From Corynebacterium lactis (GTDB taxonomy: Bacteria; Actinomycetota; Actinomycetes; Mycobacteriales; Mycobacteriaceae), in contig NZ_ULHE01000006.1 of assembly GCF_900519355.1 (NCBI RefSeq), positions 1-64,000 on the forward strand: 64,000 nucleotides of DNA, given 5' to 3'. Below the pieces are notes generated by a model, which saw nothing but the letters and a program-made list of their open reading frames with translations, had not been told where the DNA came from and did no database searches. The position numbers were made by a program, and so were the translations under genes. The stretch's first letter is position 1. Every line of letters starts with the position of its first letter. This document shows, in pieces, positions 35,762 through 45,252 of the stretch.

Positions 35762-37021
35762 ATGAGCACGGCGAAGCAACCAAACAGAATCCAGCCCTGG
35801 CTCGCCTGGGCAATCGGAGTGGCATTCGTGGTTCTCGTGTTCGGCTACCAAACCGGCTACGCCGTCATTAAGGGCGACGTCGCCGGCACCCACGGGCTCA
35901 CCTCCGGCCAGATCGGCCTGATTGGCGCGGCCTACACCTGGGCCTTTGCGATCTTCCAGCTCATTTCCGGCTCGCTCCTCGACCGCGTCGGCGCCCGCCG
36001 CATCATCCCCATCGCAATCATTCTGCTGACCCTCGGCATCACCGGTTTCGCGACCCTGTCCAGCCTCCCGCTGCTGATCCTGACCCAGGTGGTCGTCGCC
36101 GCGGGCGCCTGCTTCGGCTTCGTCGGCGCGGGTTTCATCGGTGGCGCCTGGTTCGGCATGGCCAAGTACGGCCTGATGTTCGCGCTCGTGCAGTTCATCG
36201 CCTCGATGTCCGCGTCCGTCAACCAGACCATCATCGTCGGAGCCCTGCGCCGCTTCAACTGGGACACGCTGCTGCTGGCCATGTCGGCCTCCGGAGTGGT
36301 GCTTTTCCTGCTCGCGCTGCTCTTCCTTCGCGACCCCGCCGGCTGGGACGAAACGCACGGCTGGCCGCGCCACCCCCGCAAGTTCGTCGGCCACGTCGCC
36401 ACCGACGTGGGCACCGTGGTCACCCGCCCCAAGATGTGGTCCATCCTCCTTCTCGGCGCCACCAGCTTCTCCGGAATGCTCGCACTCGGCGCGGTCTGGG
36501 GCGGCGATATCGCCTCCACCTCCGGGCTTGACGACGCCGCCTCCCACGCCGTCCTTCCCTGGGTATGGGTCGGACTTGCCCTGGGAGCGCCCGCTTTCGC
36601 GGCGATGTCGGACAAGATCGGGCGGCGTCGGCCGCTGCTGATTGCCAGCGTGGTGATCCAGGCGGCACTGATTGCGTTCGTCATCTCTTCGACTTTTGAG
36701 TCCGCGCTGGTCGTCGGCGTTTTGTACTTCCTCTTCGGCTTCGCCGCCGGTGGCTCGATGATCCCGTTCACCATGGCAGCGGAGCTGGCCGGTACCGCGC
36801 TAGCCGGAACGTCGGCGGCGCTGGTCAACGGCATCCAGTTCGTGGGCGCCGGCCTGCTGATGCTGCTGCCGGGCTACCTGCAGCAGGGCGCCTTCGGCCT
36901 GGAGGCGACGAGCGCGCAGGTGTCCTTCTACTCGATCCCGGTGGTGCTGGCGCTCAGCCTGCTCGCCGCGTTCGCGCTGCCCGAGACCTTCGTCGAGCAG
37001 CCGGAGAACATGGGGGCTTAG
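35762..37021 (+). CDS. MFS transporter, OFA-like paralog
   Basis: A 419-residue transporter with 12 helices, a paralog of the gene before it (GYQTGYAVIKGDVAG, IGLIGAAYTWAFAIFQLISG and SLLDRVGARRIIPIA align directly). GAGGAG precedes ATG 35762. Such tandem copies often differ in substrate or affinity. It may have its own promoter in the 304-base gap. The substrate is unknown. Confidence 0.85.
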   Translation: MSTAKQPNRIQPWLAWAIGVAFVVLVFGYQTGYAVIKGDVAGTHGLTSGQIGLIGAAYTWAFAIFQLISGSLLDRVGARRIIPIAIILLTLGITGFATLSSLPLLILTQVVVAAGACFGFVGAGFIGGAWFGMAKYGLMFALVQFIASMSASVNQTIIVGALRRFNWDTLLLAMSASGVVLFLLALLFLRDPAGWDETHGWPRHPRKFVGHVATDVGTVVTRPKMWSILLLGATSFSGMLALGAVWGGDIASTSGLDDAASHAVLPWVWVGLALGAPAFAAMSDKIGRRRPLLIASVVIQAALIAFVISSTFESALVVGVLYFLFGFAAGGSMIPFTMAAELAGTALAGTSAALVNGIQFVGAGLLMLLPGYLQQGAFGLEATSAQVSFYSIPVVLALSLLAAFALPETFVEQPENMGA

Positions 37022-37044
37022 GGGTCCGGCTGGCCGGGCTGGGC

Positions 37045-38067
37045 TTAGCGGGCCTGCGCGATGTCGCGTGCGATGCGCGCGGCTGCCCGCTTGGCGAAGG
37101 GCCCGACGCCGACAATAGTTGCAGCTCCGGGGCCCACCCAGTCGCCGTAGCCGACGAAGTCGAAGGAGTTCCGGTCGAGCCCGCGGAAGGGGCCAATCGC
37201 CGGGCGGAACCCGGTACACCAGATGATGTGGTCGGCATCGACCTCACCCAGGGAGGAAAACATAGGAGTCCAGGTCAGGGAGCCAGAATCCCTGGCCTTT
37301 TTCACGTTTGGCAGCACCACGATGTCGCCGAGCGTAGAGTCCGCGCCGGGGTCAGCTTCGCCGCGGGTGACCGCCAGGGCGCGGGCCCGATTGCGGGCGA
37401 AGAGGACGCGGCCGTCGACGTCGTCAGGCATCCAGCGCGGGGCGTGGCGGGTGTACCAGGTGACGTGGGGGACGGCGTCGTCAAGCGAAAGTTCGGCGGC
37501 GATCTGCGCGCCTGAGTTGGCGGAGCCGACCACGGCGACGCGGCTGCCTCGGAAGGGCTCGGGGCCGGGGTAATTGGCCGAATGCCACTGGTGGGCGGTG
37601 GTTGTGCCGGGGTAGTGGGGGACGAAGGGGCTGCGCCACGTGCCTGTCGCGGCGACGATGTGGCGGGCGTGGAGGGTGCGGGTGTTGGTGGGGTTGGTTG
37701 GTCCGGGGTTGGTGGGCTCCGAAAGTTCCACGTGAAACATTCCGTCGTGCGTGACCTTGCGGACCGTCACGGGGCGGAGAACGCGCAGGTCGTAGCGGGT
37801 TTCGTATGCGGTCAGGTAGTCGACGACGTGGGAGGCGGGCGGAAAACCCTCGAAGTCGGGCATCTGCATGCCCGGAAGGTTGGAGAAGCCGGAAGTGGAA
37901 AACAGCGTCATCGAGGGCCACACATGCCGCCACGCGCCACCGGGGCCGGGCTGATCGTCGATGATGAGCGAGTCGATGCCGGCCTTGCGGAGGTAGTAAG
38001 CGGTGGCCAGGCCTGCTTGGCCGCCGCCGACGATGATGACTTCCTCGGGATTGCTGGGGCGCGACAT
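37045..38067 (-). CDS. FAD/NAD(P)-binding monooxygenase (CzcO-like)
   Basis: A 340-residue flavoprotein. The FAD site is VIIVGGGQAGLATAYYL; the second dinucleotide site is RVAVVGSANSGAQIAAE (GxGxxG-like, G-S-A-N-S-G), and CTGFRP occurs near the C-terminus. This layout is that of small flavin-containing/CzcO-type monooxygenases and related thioredoxin-reductase-like enzymes. The substrate is unknown. A parS site (37724-37739) lies in the coding sequence, spelling MFHVEL. Confidence 0.85.
   Translation of the reverse strand: MSRPSNPEEVIIVGGGQAGLATAYYLRKAGIDSLIIDDQPGPGGAWRHVWPSMTLFSTSGFSNLPGMQMPDFEGFPPASHVVDYLTAYETRYDLRVLRPVTVRKVTHDGMFHVELSEPTNPGPTNPTNTRTLHARHIVAATGTWRSPFVPHYPGTTTAHQWHSANYPGPEPFRGSRVAVVGSANSGAQIAAELSLDDAVPHVTWYTRHAPRWMPDDVDGRVLFARNRARALAVTRGEADPGADSTLGDIVVLPNVKKARDSGSLTWTPMFSSLGEVDADHIIWCTGFRPAIGPFRGLDRNSFDFVGYGDWVGPGAATIVGVGPFAKRAAARIARDIAQAR
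37724..37739. other. ParB-binding parS site inside a gene
   Basis: AGTTCCACGTGAAACA, read on the minus strand TGTTTCACGTGGAACT, matches the parS consensus at 14 of 16 positions and the 28481 site at 15 of 16. It encodes part of the flavin monooxygenase. Confidence 0.8.
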
Positions 38068-38114
38068 AGCTCCAGCTTAGGTGGGGTTGGGCCGGTAACG
38101 CCCGGCCTGCAGTC

Positions 38115-39173
<1,059 letters not shown>

Positions 39174-39289
39174 GACTCGAGCGTACGCGCGGGAGAGGGG
39201 GATGGCGCGGGTGTTGGGCGCGGGATGCTGGGAGTGGTGGGCGTGCTTGGCGTGGTGGTTTGCTTGGCGTGCTTGGCGTGCCGGGACGG

Positions 39290-39356
39290 TTTGATCTACC
39301 TTTCTGCCAAAAATCGGTGGAATTCATGGCCATTTTTGGTAGAAGCGTTGATCAAA
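39290..39356. repeat. Long imperfect inverted repeat
   Basis: The arm 39290-39314 (TTTGATCTACCTTTCTGCC...) and the arm 39332-39356 pair at 21 of 25 positions around a 17-nt spacer. It lies in the 346-base gap between divergent genes (39174-39519), where I see no gene. Size and spacer resemble the 24525 palindrome, but the sequence differs. The left part of the gap is a run of GGCGTG/CTTGG repeats. Confidence 0.65.
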
Positions 39357-39519
39357 TCCCGCTGGAGGGGGATCGCTGGCGGAGGCTGGCGGCGGCCGGG
39401 CTTTGCGAAGATCGGGCACCACACCAGTGCCGCCTGCGGGCCAATCGGCTACCCCTAGCCGGAAGTGGCTAAACAAATTCGTCGGGAACAACCTCCCTGT
39501 GAAGCCCGACTAATAAGGC

Positions 39520-40950
39520 ATGACTTCAACAGCCACAGGTGCTGCCGCTGGATTGCCAGCCGCAAAGCCCGTCGCAGATACAGAAAATTGTCCGAAAACG
39601 CCGAACGGCGGCCCCCGAGCATTCCTGCACCGCATGCACACGATCGCGGGAATCCTCGTGGCGCCGCTGCTGATCATTGCGGCTCTCACTGGTGTCGCGT
39701 ACGCGGTGTCGCCCGCGATTGAGAAGGTGGTCTACTCCGAGCAGACCACCGCAACGTCGCCGCTGCCACCTCACTCGCTGGCCGACCAGGTCGCCGCAGC
39801 CCGCAAGCTGCACCCGGACCTGCAGGTTGAGGCCGTGCAGACCTACGACGACCCCACCCGCACCACGCACGTCCTCTTCCTGGATAAGACGTTGCCGTCC
39901 AAGTCGTACCACCGGGTCGTGTTCGTCGATCCGGGTGACCTCGCCATCAGGGGCGACACGGTCCAGTACGGTTCGACGGCCGCCCTGCCGCTGCGCACCT
40001 GGATCTCCGAGGGGCACAAGCGCCTGTGGTTCGACAGCAACGTCGGCCGTCTCTATTCCGAGACCGCCGCCGCCTGGATGGGCGCGCTGACCATCGCCGG
40101 CCTGTGGCTGTGGTGGGACCGCTCCCGCCGCGGGCGCAACAAGGCCACGAGTGCTCGTGGGCGTCATATGCGTCGTCACGCGCGGGTGGGCGTGTGGCTG
40201 AGTGTCGGCCTGCTCTTCCTGACCGCGACGGGCCTGACGTGGTCGTGGGTCGCGGGCTCGGGAATCAAGCAGGTCCGCGAGGCGATGGACTGGTTCGCGC
40301 CGAAGCCGAACACCGCCATCACCGCAGCCGTCACGCCGGGTGCTGCTGGTGCCGCTGGGGCGCACGCCGGGCACGACGCGCATGCTGGTCACGGTATGTC
40401 CGCGGGGCCGACCGGGGCCTCGACCGAGGTCTGGAACCAGGCCGACGTGGTGGATCAGGTCGCCAGGGAGGCGGGGCTCGTCGGCAAGCTCGAGCTGATT
40501 CCGCCTGCCGACGGCGCGGCGTGGGTGGCCAAGGAGGCTCGCCAGGAGTGGCGGCTCGGGATGGAGTCCGCCGCGATCGACGGCGCGACCGGCGACGTTG
40601 TCGACCGCGTGACCTTTTCCGAGTGGCCACTGGCGGCGAAGCTGACCGAGTGGACCATCAACGCGCACATGGGATTCCTGTTCGGCTGGGTGAACCAGTT
40701 GGTGCTCGGGGCGATTGGTGTGGGGCTGATCGCGATGATTATTCGCGGCTACGCGATGTGGTTCGGGCGCGGGCGCGGGAGGCGTCCGGGCAGGCTGCCC
40801 GTGCCGACGCGGTGGCGTGACATCCGGCCATCGGTCGCGGCGGCGATTGTGGTGGCGCTGGTTGCGTACTCCGTGATTGCGCCGCTGTTCGGAATCACGC
40901 TGGTGCTGTTCGCTGCGGTGGACTGGGCGTGGAGGAAGGCGCGGTCTTAA
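39520..40950 (+). CDS. PepSY-domain membrane protein
   Basis: A 476-residue protein of the PepSY-associated TM family, often tied to iron or copper handling and membrane reductase activity. It has four or more membrane helices: AGILVAPLLIIAALTGVAYA near residue 43, AWMGALTIAGLWLWW, VGVWLSVGLLFLTATGLTWS and a C-terminal cluster. Two PepSY-like extracellular segments lie between them. The periplasmic loop carries a His-rich run (GAHAGHDAHAGHGMSAGP), a likely metal-binding site. ATG 39520 is used; no strong ribosome binding site is seen. No DtxR box was identified upstream. Confidence 0.85.
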   Translation: MTSTATGAAAGLPAAKPVADTENCPKTPNGGPRAFLHRMHTIAGILVAPLLIIAALTGVAYAVSPAIEKVVYSEQTTATSPLPPHSLADQVAAARKLHPDLQVEAVQTYDDPTRTTHVLFLDKTLPSKSYHRVVFVDPGDLAIRGDTVQYGSTAALPLRTWISEGHKRLWFDSNVGRLYSETAAAWMGALTIAGLWLWWDRSRRGRNKATSARGRHMRRHARVGVWLSVGLLFLTATGLTWSWVAGSGIKQVREAMDWFAPKPNTAITAAVTPGAAGAAGAHAGHDAHAGHGMSAGPTGASTEVWNQADVVDQVAREAGLVGKLELIPPADGAAWVAKEARQEWRLGMESAAIDGATGDVVDRVTFSEWPLAAKLTEWTINAHMGFLFGWVNQLVLGAIGVGLIAMIIRGYAMWFGRGRGRRPGRLPVPTRWRDIRPSVAAAIVVALVAYSVIAPLFGITLVLFAAVDWAWRKARS

Positions 40951-40975
40951 ATGGGCAAATAATTGACCATCATTA

Positions 40976-41010
40976 CCCCGGAATTGTTTCTAACAATTTC
41001 GGGGTTGACT
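40976..41010 (+). terminator. Terminator of the PepSY gene
   Basis: CCCCGGAATTGTT pairs with AACAATTTCGGGG (one G-U) around TCT, followed by TTGACTTTATT. The 200 bases from here to the apeA stop hold nothing recognised. Confidence 0.8.
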
Positions 41011-41216
41011 TTATTCTGGTGGATAGAACGAAATCTTATTTTGGCAGAACAAAACCCGACACGGTTCACTCGGAAAAATTCATTACAATCTGGAGAGCGA
41101 AACTGGTGTTATCAATTGGCATTGCCTCATCATGAAGTGAAGCCACTTGGTCCCGCACAAGCTCCTCTGGAGCCAATCTGTCTCAAGGCGCTGTTTTGTA
41201 TGCAGGCTTCGCATAC

Positions 41217-42699
41217 TCATCCAGCGCTGTCATCTTGGTGCGGGAAATACTCATGGGCGAGTTCACAAGCACGGGACATTGTGCGATGGTATTTTAACGC
41301 CTCCACCAGCCGCTCCTCAGAAATACCCAGCTCAAGTAAAATGTTCATGATTATAACTGCCCGCGTGATGCGCACGATGGCATATAGCGTATGGGGCGAA
41401 ATTGACGTATGGGCTGAGTGCGATAGATCATTTCGTGCCTTTTTCGTCGACCTGGCCCACTTTTCTTCATCAGGCAGTAGTTGTTTGCGGACATCAACGG
41501 GCAATCGCCGTGACAAGCTGAGAAGGCGATCGCGCAAGCTGAAGCCATGAGGTACAAATGATGACAACCATGCCCAATCTTCATCACTGAGCACATTACG
41601 AGCAGCATCGAGCCTTTTAAGCGCATCTTCTTTGCTTATAGCCGGTATCTCATTCAACGCTCCGTGGAAAGACTCAGCCGCAACTACGCTGGTAATCAGC
41701 TTTAGCTCGAGAAAGCCACCTGGCTCATAGAATTCGCCTACGATGATTGCGCATGAGGCGCGAAATCGTTCCCGTACCTGCCACCAGGCAGTAACGGTAT
41801 TTGCAAAGTCGGCGTCCTTGAGGGTGAACAAAAAAATCGTTTGGAGCTGTAGCCTTTTCCAATGGACTGCCAAGTGTGCGATGCTTGCGGTACACAGCCA
41901 CTTCATTTGCGTAATTGTTCCAACTCGTTGGCTCTTCCGGAATTGGCCGAGGTTCGAATACATTCATCCATAGCACTGCACATTCACGGCCGGTTGCTAA
42001 TGCAAGAAGATCTTGTAGTGCCGAAATGTACTCCAAAAGAGTTTCTAAACAAACAGTGGCGTCGGTCTCAACTTTCAATATTGGGGTATGTTGAACCCGC
42101 CCCCGAGAGCCAACTCGCATGTAGTCAATCGTCGGTAACAACTGCTGATGGGTAAGAGTTATCTTTGCTAATCCCAGATTGGCCTCGAGATCCTCCGGCA
42201 TCTCGAGCTTGACGGTTCCCGCCCCAGTAGGCCGATTCCGCTGGTTATCGAATGGAATAACTCGATTAATCGCATAGGTTGCTGACCATCCCTCAAGGTC
42301 CTCAATCGCCACATCGGCACGAACAAAACACTCATCATCCGGAGATTTAGCATGTATGCCCACTAAGGCAGTACTTGCGCTAATCGTCTGCTCCGAGGGG
42401 CCATTCAAGGCATCCGTCCCGTAACTGGCCGTGTGTTTCGGAAATGCATCGAAGAGCGTGATGCGTTTTCCGCCAGCTGCACCATGGATGACTGGAAAGT
42501 CCGACTTGGAAGTGTCTATGGTCCAGGTATTTGGGCCTACTTGTTTACGTGCTTTATCGATAAAACCACCAATTAGCACCAATTCCAGACCAAGCTCTGG
42601 GCTATAGGTCAAGATGCCAGAGTGAATGTTCTCAGGATCTTCGGGAATCCACCATTGACCTTTCCACTCGCGAGTTTCATGAAGCCAAGGTGCACTCAT
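41217..42699 (-). pseudogene. apeA: ApeA-type HEPN anti-phage protein, broken at a T7 tract
   Basis: The N-terminal frame, starting MSAPWLHETREWKGQWWIPE with AGGAGGAATTCA upstream, has the ApeA N-terminal domain pattern (WWIPEDPENIHSGILTYSPE, FPVIHGAAGGKRITLFDAF). The C-terminal HEPN domain with the RNase motif RNDLSH (RX4H) is in another frame, entering at FTLKDADFANTVTAWWQ. The break is at a run of seven T on the coding strand (A7 at 41830-41836); with six T the frame is continuous and gives about 493 residues. ApeA is a single-protein abortive-infection RNase system. The break could be phase variation, loss or consensus error. The region is AT-rich and lies beside CRISPR-Cas. Confidence 0.82.
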
Positions 42700-42709
42700 T
42701 GAATTCCTC

Positions 42710-42961
42710 CTAGTTTTCTAACTTGTCGGCTAAGCCTAGTGTCAATAATTCTTCCGAGTGGATCAACTTGCTACCTGCGTGAATGGGGTGTGTGACTGAG
42801 GCTTGTTGTCCAGCATTCCTTTGGTGTGCAGTCATGAGGAGCAGGTATTGACCTACCGCGAGAGAGTGCTCGCCGACGTGGAACTCACCGATAGCTGAGA
42901 TTATGTGCCCCATAAATACAAACGCATGTTCGAAAATGGGCCATAGGTGAATCCGGTACAC
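42710..42961 (-). CDS. Small open frame upstream of apeA, unknown
   Basis: An 83-codon frame (MYRIHLWPIFEHAFVFMGHI at its N-terminus) ending 10 bases before the apeA start. No family is recognised, the composition is unremarkable, and no clear ribosome binding site is seen. It could be a leader peptide, a relic, or chance. Confidence 0.25.
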   Translation of the reverse strand: MYRIHLWPIFEHAFVFMGHIISAIGEFHVGEHSLAVGQYLLLMTAHQRNAGQQASVTHPIHAGSKLIHSEELLTLGLADKLEN

Positions 42962-43078
42962 GTCCTACTGTGTGGCCCGTAAATGTTTGTTACGGGTCGT
43001 GCTGTCGCCGGGTGTTCGCCGCAGAATGTAGTGGTGCGTTTGGGTGGCGTCGGCAAGCGCGGGGATAGGAGGAGTCAG

Positions 43079-43561
43079 TTGGCTGTTGTCACGCCTGAGG
43101 AGGTCGTTTTGCTTATGGGTGAGGGGATGAAGCAGTCGGAGATTGCGCGGCGGTACGGGGTATCGCGGCAGTACATTTGTCAGTTGGCGCAGGCCGGCGG
43201 GCATACGCCGCTGACTCCGATTGTGGCCGAGAATATGCCGTGGGAAGTGCCGTCGGAGCTTTTGTCGAACACGATTTACAAGGCGCTGCGGCTCTTCGGG
43301 CACTGGCAGTTGGACAATGAGGCGCTGGCAGAGGCGAGCCTGACAAAGATCAGGGGCTTTTTGAACAAGCTGGAGCGGTTTAACCAGGTCGTCGACTATG
43401 ACCCGAGTTACCCGGCCGTGCCCGGATTGACCAATATGCCTGGGTTCGCATACGTTCCGCGCGTCGAGAGCGACGAGAATTTCGTATTCCGCGTCCGCGA
43501 GGGCGTGCGGATCACGCCGGTGGGGAATCGGATTTGGCGGCTGCCGGAGGGAGGGCTGTAA
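43079..43561 (+). CDS. Helix-turn-helix DNA-binding protein
   Basis: A 160-residue protein. TTG at 43079 (LAVVTPEEVVLLMGEG) has AGGAGG seven bases upstream; a longer reading back to 42983 lacks one. Helix-turn-helix: MKQSEIARRYGVSRQYICQL. The rest (WEVPSELLSNTIYKALRLFG, then FLNKLERFNQVVDYDPSY, FVFRVREGVRITPVGNR) is not assigned. Host-like GC and a 12-mer copy at 43048 suggest a resident chromosomal gene and not part of the defence insertion. Confidence 0.7.
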   Translation: MAVVTPEEVVLLMGEGMKQSEIARRYGVSRQYICQLAQAGGHTPLTPIVAENMPWEVPSELLSNTIYKALRLFGHWQLDNEALAEASLTKIRGFLNKLERFNQVVDYDPSYPAVPGLTNMPGFAYVPRVESDENFVFRVREGVRITPVGNRIWRLPEGGL

Positions 43562-43681
43562 GCGGCGGGCCGTGGGGCTGGGGTTGGGAAGTCTCTTTTA
43601 TGAGTTTGCTTGCCGGTTATCGTTCGTGACTCTTACATTTGAATTGTTCGAATAGCTAGGAACATCTCCGCTCGCGCGGGG

Positions 43682-43973
43682 GCTGGGGATTGGTTCTCAT
43701 TTCCCCTGATAGACTTCGAGAATCAGACGTGGCTGGGTTCCGCCCGCTGGGGATTGGTTCTCATTTCCCCTGATAGACTTCGCAACGTCCGCACACGCCC
43801 CTCACCCAAGCTGGGGATTGGTTCTCATTTCCCCTGATAGACTTCCGACCAAGGCACGCGAGTTCTGGGAAGCGCTGGGGATTGGTTCTCATTTCCCCTG
43901 ATAGACTTCCACGGTTCAGCATCGCCAACAGCCGCAGGCTGGGGATTGGTTCTCATTTCCCCTGATAGACTTC
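43682..43973 (+). CRISPR. Type II-C CRISPR array, 5 repeats, 4 spacers
   Basis: Five identical 36-nt repeats start at 43682, 43746, 43810, 43874 and 43938, with a 64-base period and 28-nt spacers. The repeat begins GCTGGGGATTGGTTCTC and ends CCCCTGATAGACTTC, very like the C. diphtheriae type II-C repeat as I recall it. Pairing with the tracrRNA shows that crRNAs are read on the plus strand, opposite to the cas genes. The repeat's 3' end holds TGATAGACT, an extended -10 pattern, so each repeat may carry its own promoter. No spacer matches elsewhere in the window were noticed. Confidence 0.97.
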
Positions 43974-44021
43974 TGAAGGCCGAAAAAATGCCTTCTGAAC
44001 AGGTCTATCAGGGGAATTTTT
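43957..44021 (+). terminator. Array terminator built from the last repeat
   Basis: The last repeat's 3' part (TTCCCCTGATAGAC, 43957-43970) pairs exactly with GTCTATCAGGGGAA (44003-44016). Inside, GAAGGC (43975-43980) pairs with GCCTTC (43990-43995). TTTTT follows at 44017-44021. It ends plus-strand array transcription and abuts the cas2 stop. Confidence 0.75.
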
Positions 44022-44022
44022 A

Positions 44023-44346
44023 TTAGAAAATCTCGAGCTGTTCGGGTGTTTCTTCAACCTTTTTTGGTGAAGCGTTAGAAAAACGGAAAGCGTTAGACCA
44101 CTGTTTATCAGTTAGCGGGACGATACGAACCTCTCCCTCGTGCGGAAGCTTGTTCTTGATGTCCTTTGCAATTTTCGAGAGATGCGCCCCAAGTGGGAGG
44201 TACTGGACATAGACGCTGTATTGGACGCGGCTGAATCCACTGTCCAGCAGATAGTTGCGGAATTTGGTAGCTTCTTTTCGCTCTGACTCGGTCTTGACTG
44301 GAAGATCAAACATCACTATGCACCACATCCGCTTGTCTCCAGGCAT
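44023..44346 (-). CDS. cas2: CRISPR-associated endonuclease Cas2
   Basis: A 107-residue type II Cas2, the dimeric scaffold of the Cas1-Cas2 spacer integrase. It has the ferredoxin-like fold start MWCIVMFDLPVKTESE with the conserved Asp in FDLP, and FRNYLLDSGFSRVQYSVYVQ after it. Its ATG overlaps the cas1 stop by one base. It is the last gene of the cas9-cas1-cas2 operon; there is no csn2 or cas4, which fits subtype II-C. Confidence 0.94.
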   Translation of the reverse strand: MPGDKRMWCIVMFDLPVKTESERKEATKFRNYLLDSGFSRVQYSVYVQYLPLGAHLSKIAKDIKNKLPHEGEVRIVPLTDKQWSNAFRFSNASPKKVEETPEQLEIF

Positions 44347-45252
44347 TATTTTTCAGCCTCAAACGGTCCACACCAAGCGGGCACCTTGAACTGATGGATA
44401 TCGCCTTCCGCGTATAAGCCGAATTGCTGGGTAAGAGAGCTTAAGATCGTCGAAACCGAGCGGCCATCACGGTGAAACTGTGAACTCGAAGCGGAAACAA
44501 GTAGTCTCCGTGTTTGAGGGGACTCGAGCCCTGAATCATCGGGAAGTTGAGCTACGTAGTAATCAATAACAGGTCGAAATGGCTCCAAGAGGTCATCAAC
44601 CAAGTTGAAGCCATTAGAACGGGAATGGTGAAAAACTCCCAAGGCAGGCCATAGCCCAGATTCGGTGACAGCTCGAACGCAGTGCCCCCGAAGGATGGTG
44701 TATCCATAGTTCAGGGCAGCGTTTAGGAAATCGCTTCCATCTTGGTCCCTGCCTTCGCCTTCAGAAAAGAAGGCTGACCAGTATAATCTTGCTGCTTGAG
44801 CCTCGACGTTGGACGGGTCTCCAGACCGAATAGTTGAAGCGAGAGCCTCCAGGTCCTGAGCTTCCCGGGGATGCCCGAGTACGCGAAGTGTGTTGGCTTG
44901 TCCTCTAACCTTCGCGCGAACGAGGTTCGCCCAGGCTGCCTTTTTCCGTGGAAGAGTCATTTTTTGCCTGCGCTATCTGGCGTGCTCCTACACGCGTATG
45001 CGTAGACCAGCTTGAGGCAATACTAACTGGCACTTTTCGCCAGTCAGTGACAATGACCGGAATACCATTCTGGCCGAGCATACTTAGTAGCCCTGTAGAG
45101 ATATCAGTCTTGTCAGCGATAATTAAGACTGAAATTTCGGCAATACTCGCATACTTTTCAAACCCGTCACGGTAGGTGGCCCTAACGCGACCACGTTCAT
45201 AGCTGAGACGTCCGCTAAAGGACGTGAAATCGAGCACCCTCCAAGACATCAT
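44346..45252 (-). CDS. cas1: CRISPR integrase Cas1, frameshifted at a poly-A tract
   Basis: The N-terminal frame (MSWRVLDFTSFSGRLSYERG to RVGARQIAQAK) and the C-terminal frame (TLPRKKAAWANLVRAKVRGQ to the end) together make a normal type II Cas1 of about 300 residues. They are separated by one extra base in AAAAAA (T6 on the plus strand near 44959-44964). Conserved C-terminal features are LNYGYTILRGH, FHHSRSNGFNLVDDLLEPFR and VIDYYV. The ATG overlaps the cas9 stop (ATGA). If real, the break would stop spacer acquisition but not interference. Confidence 0.88.
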
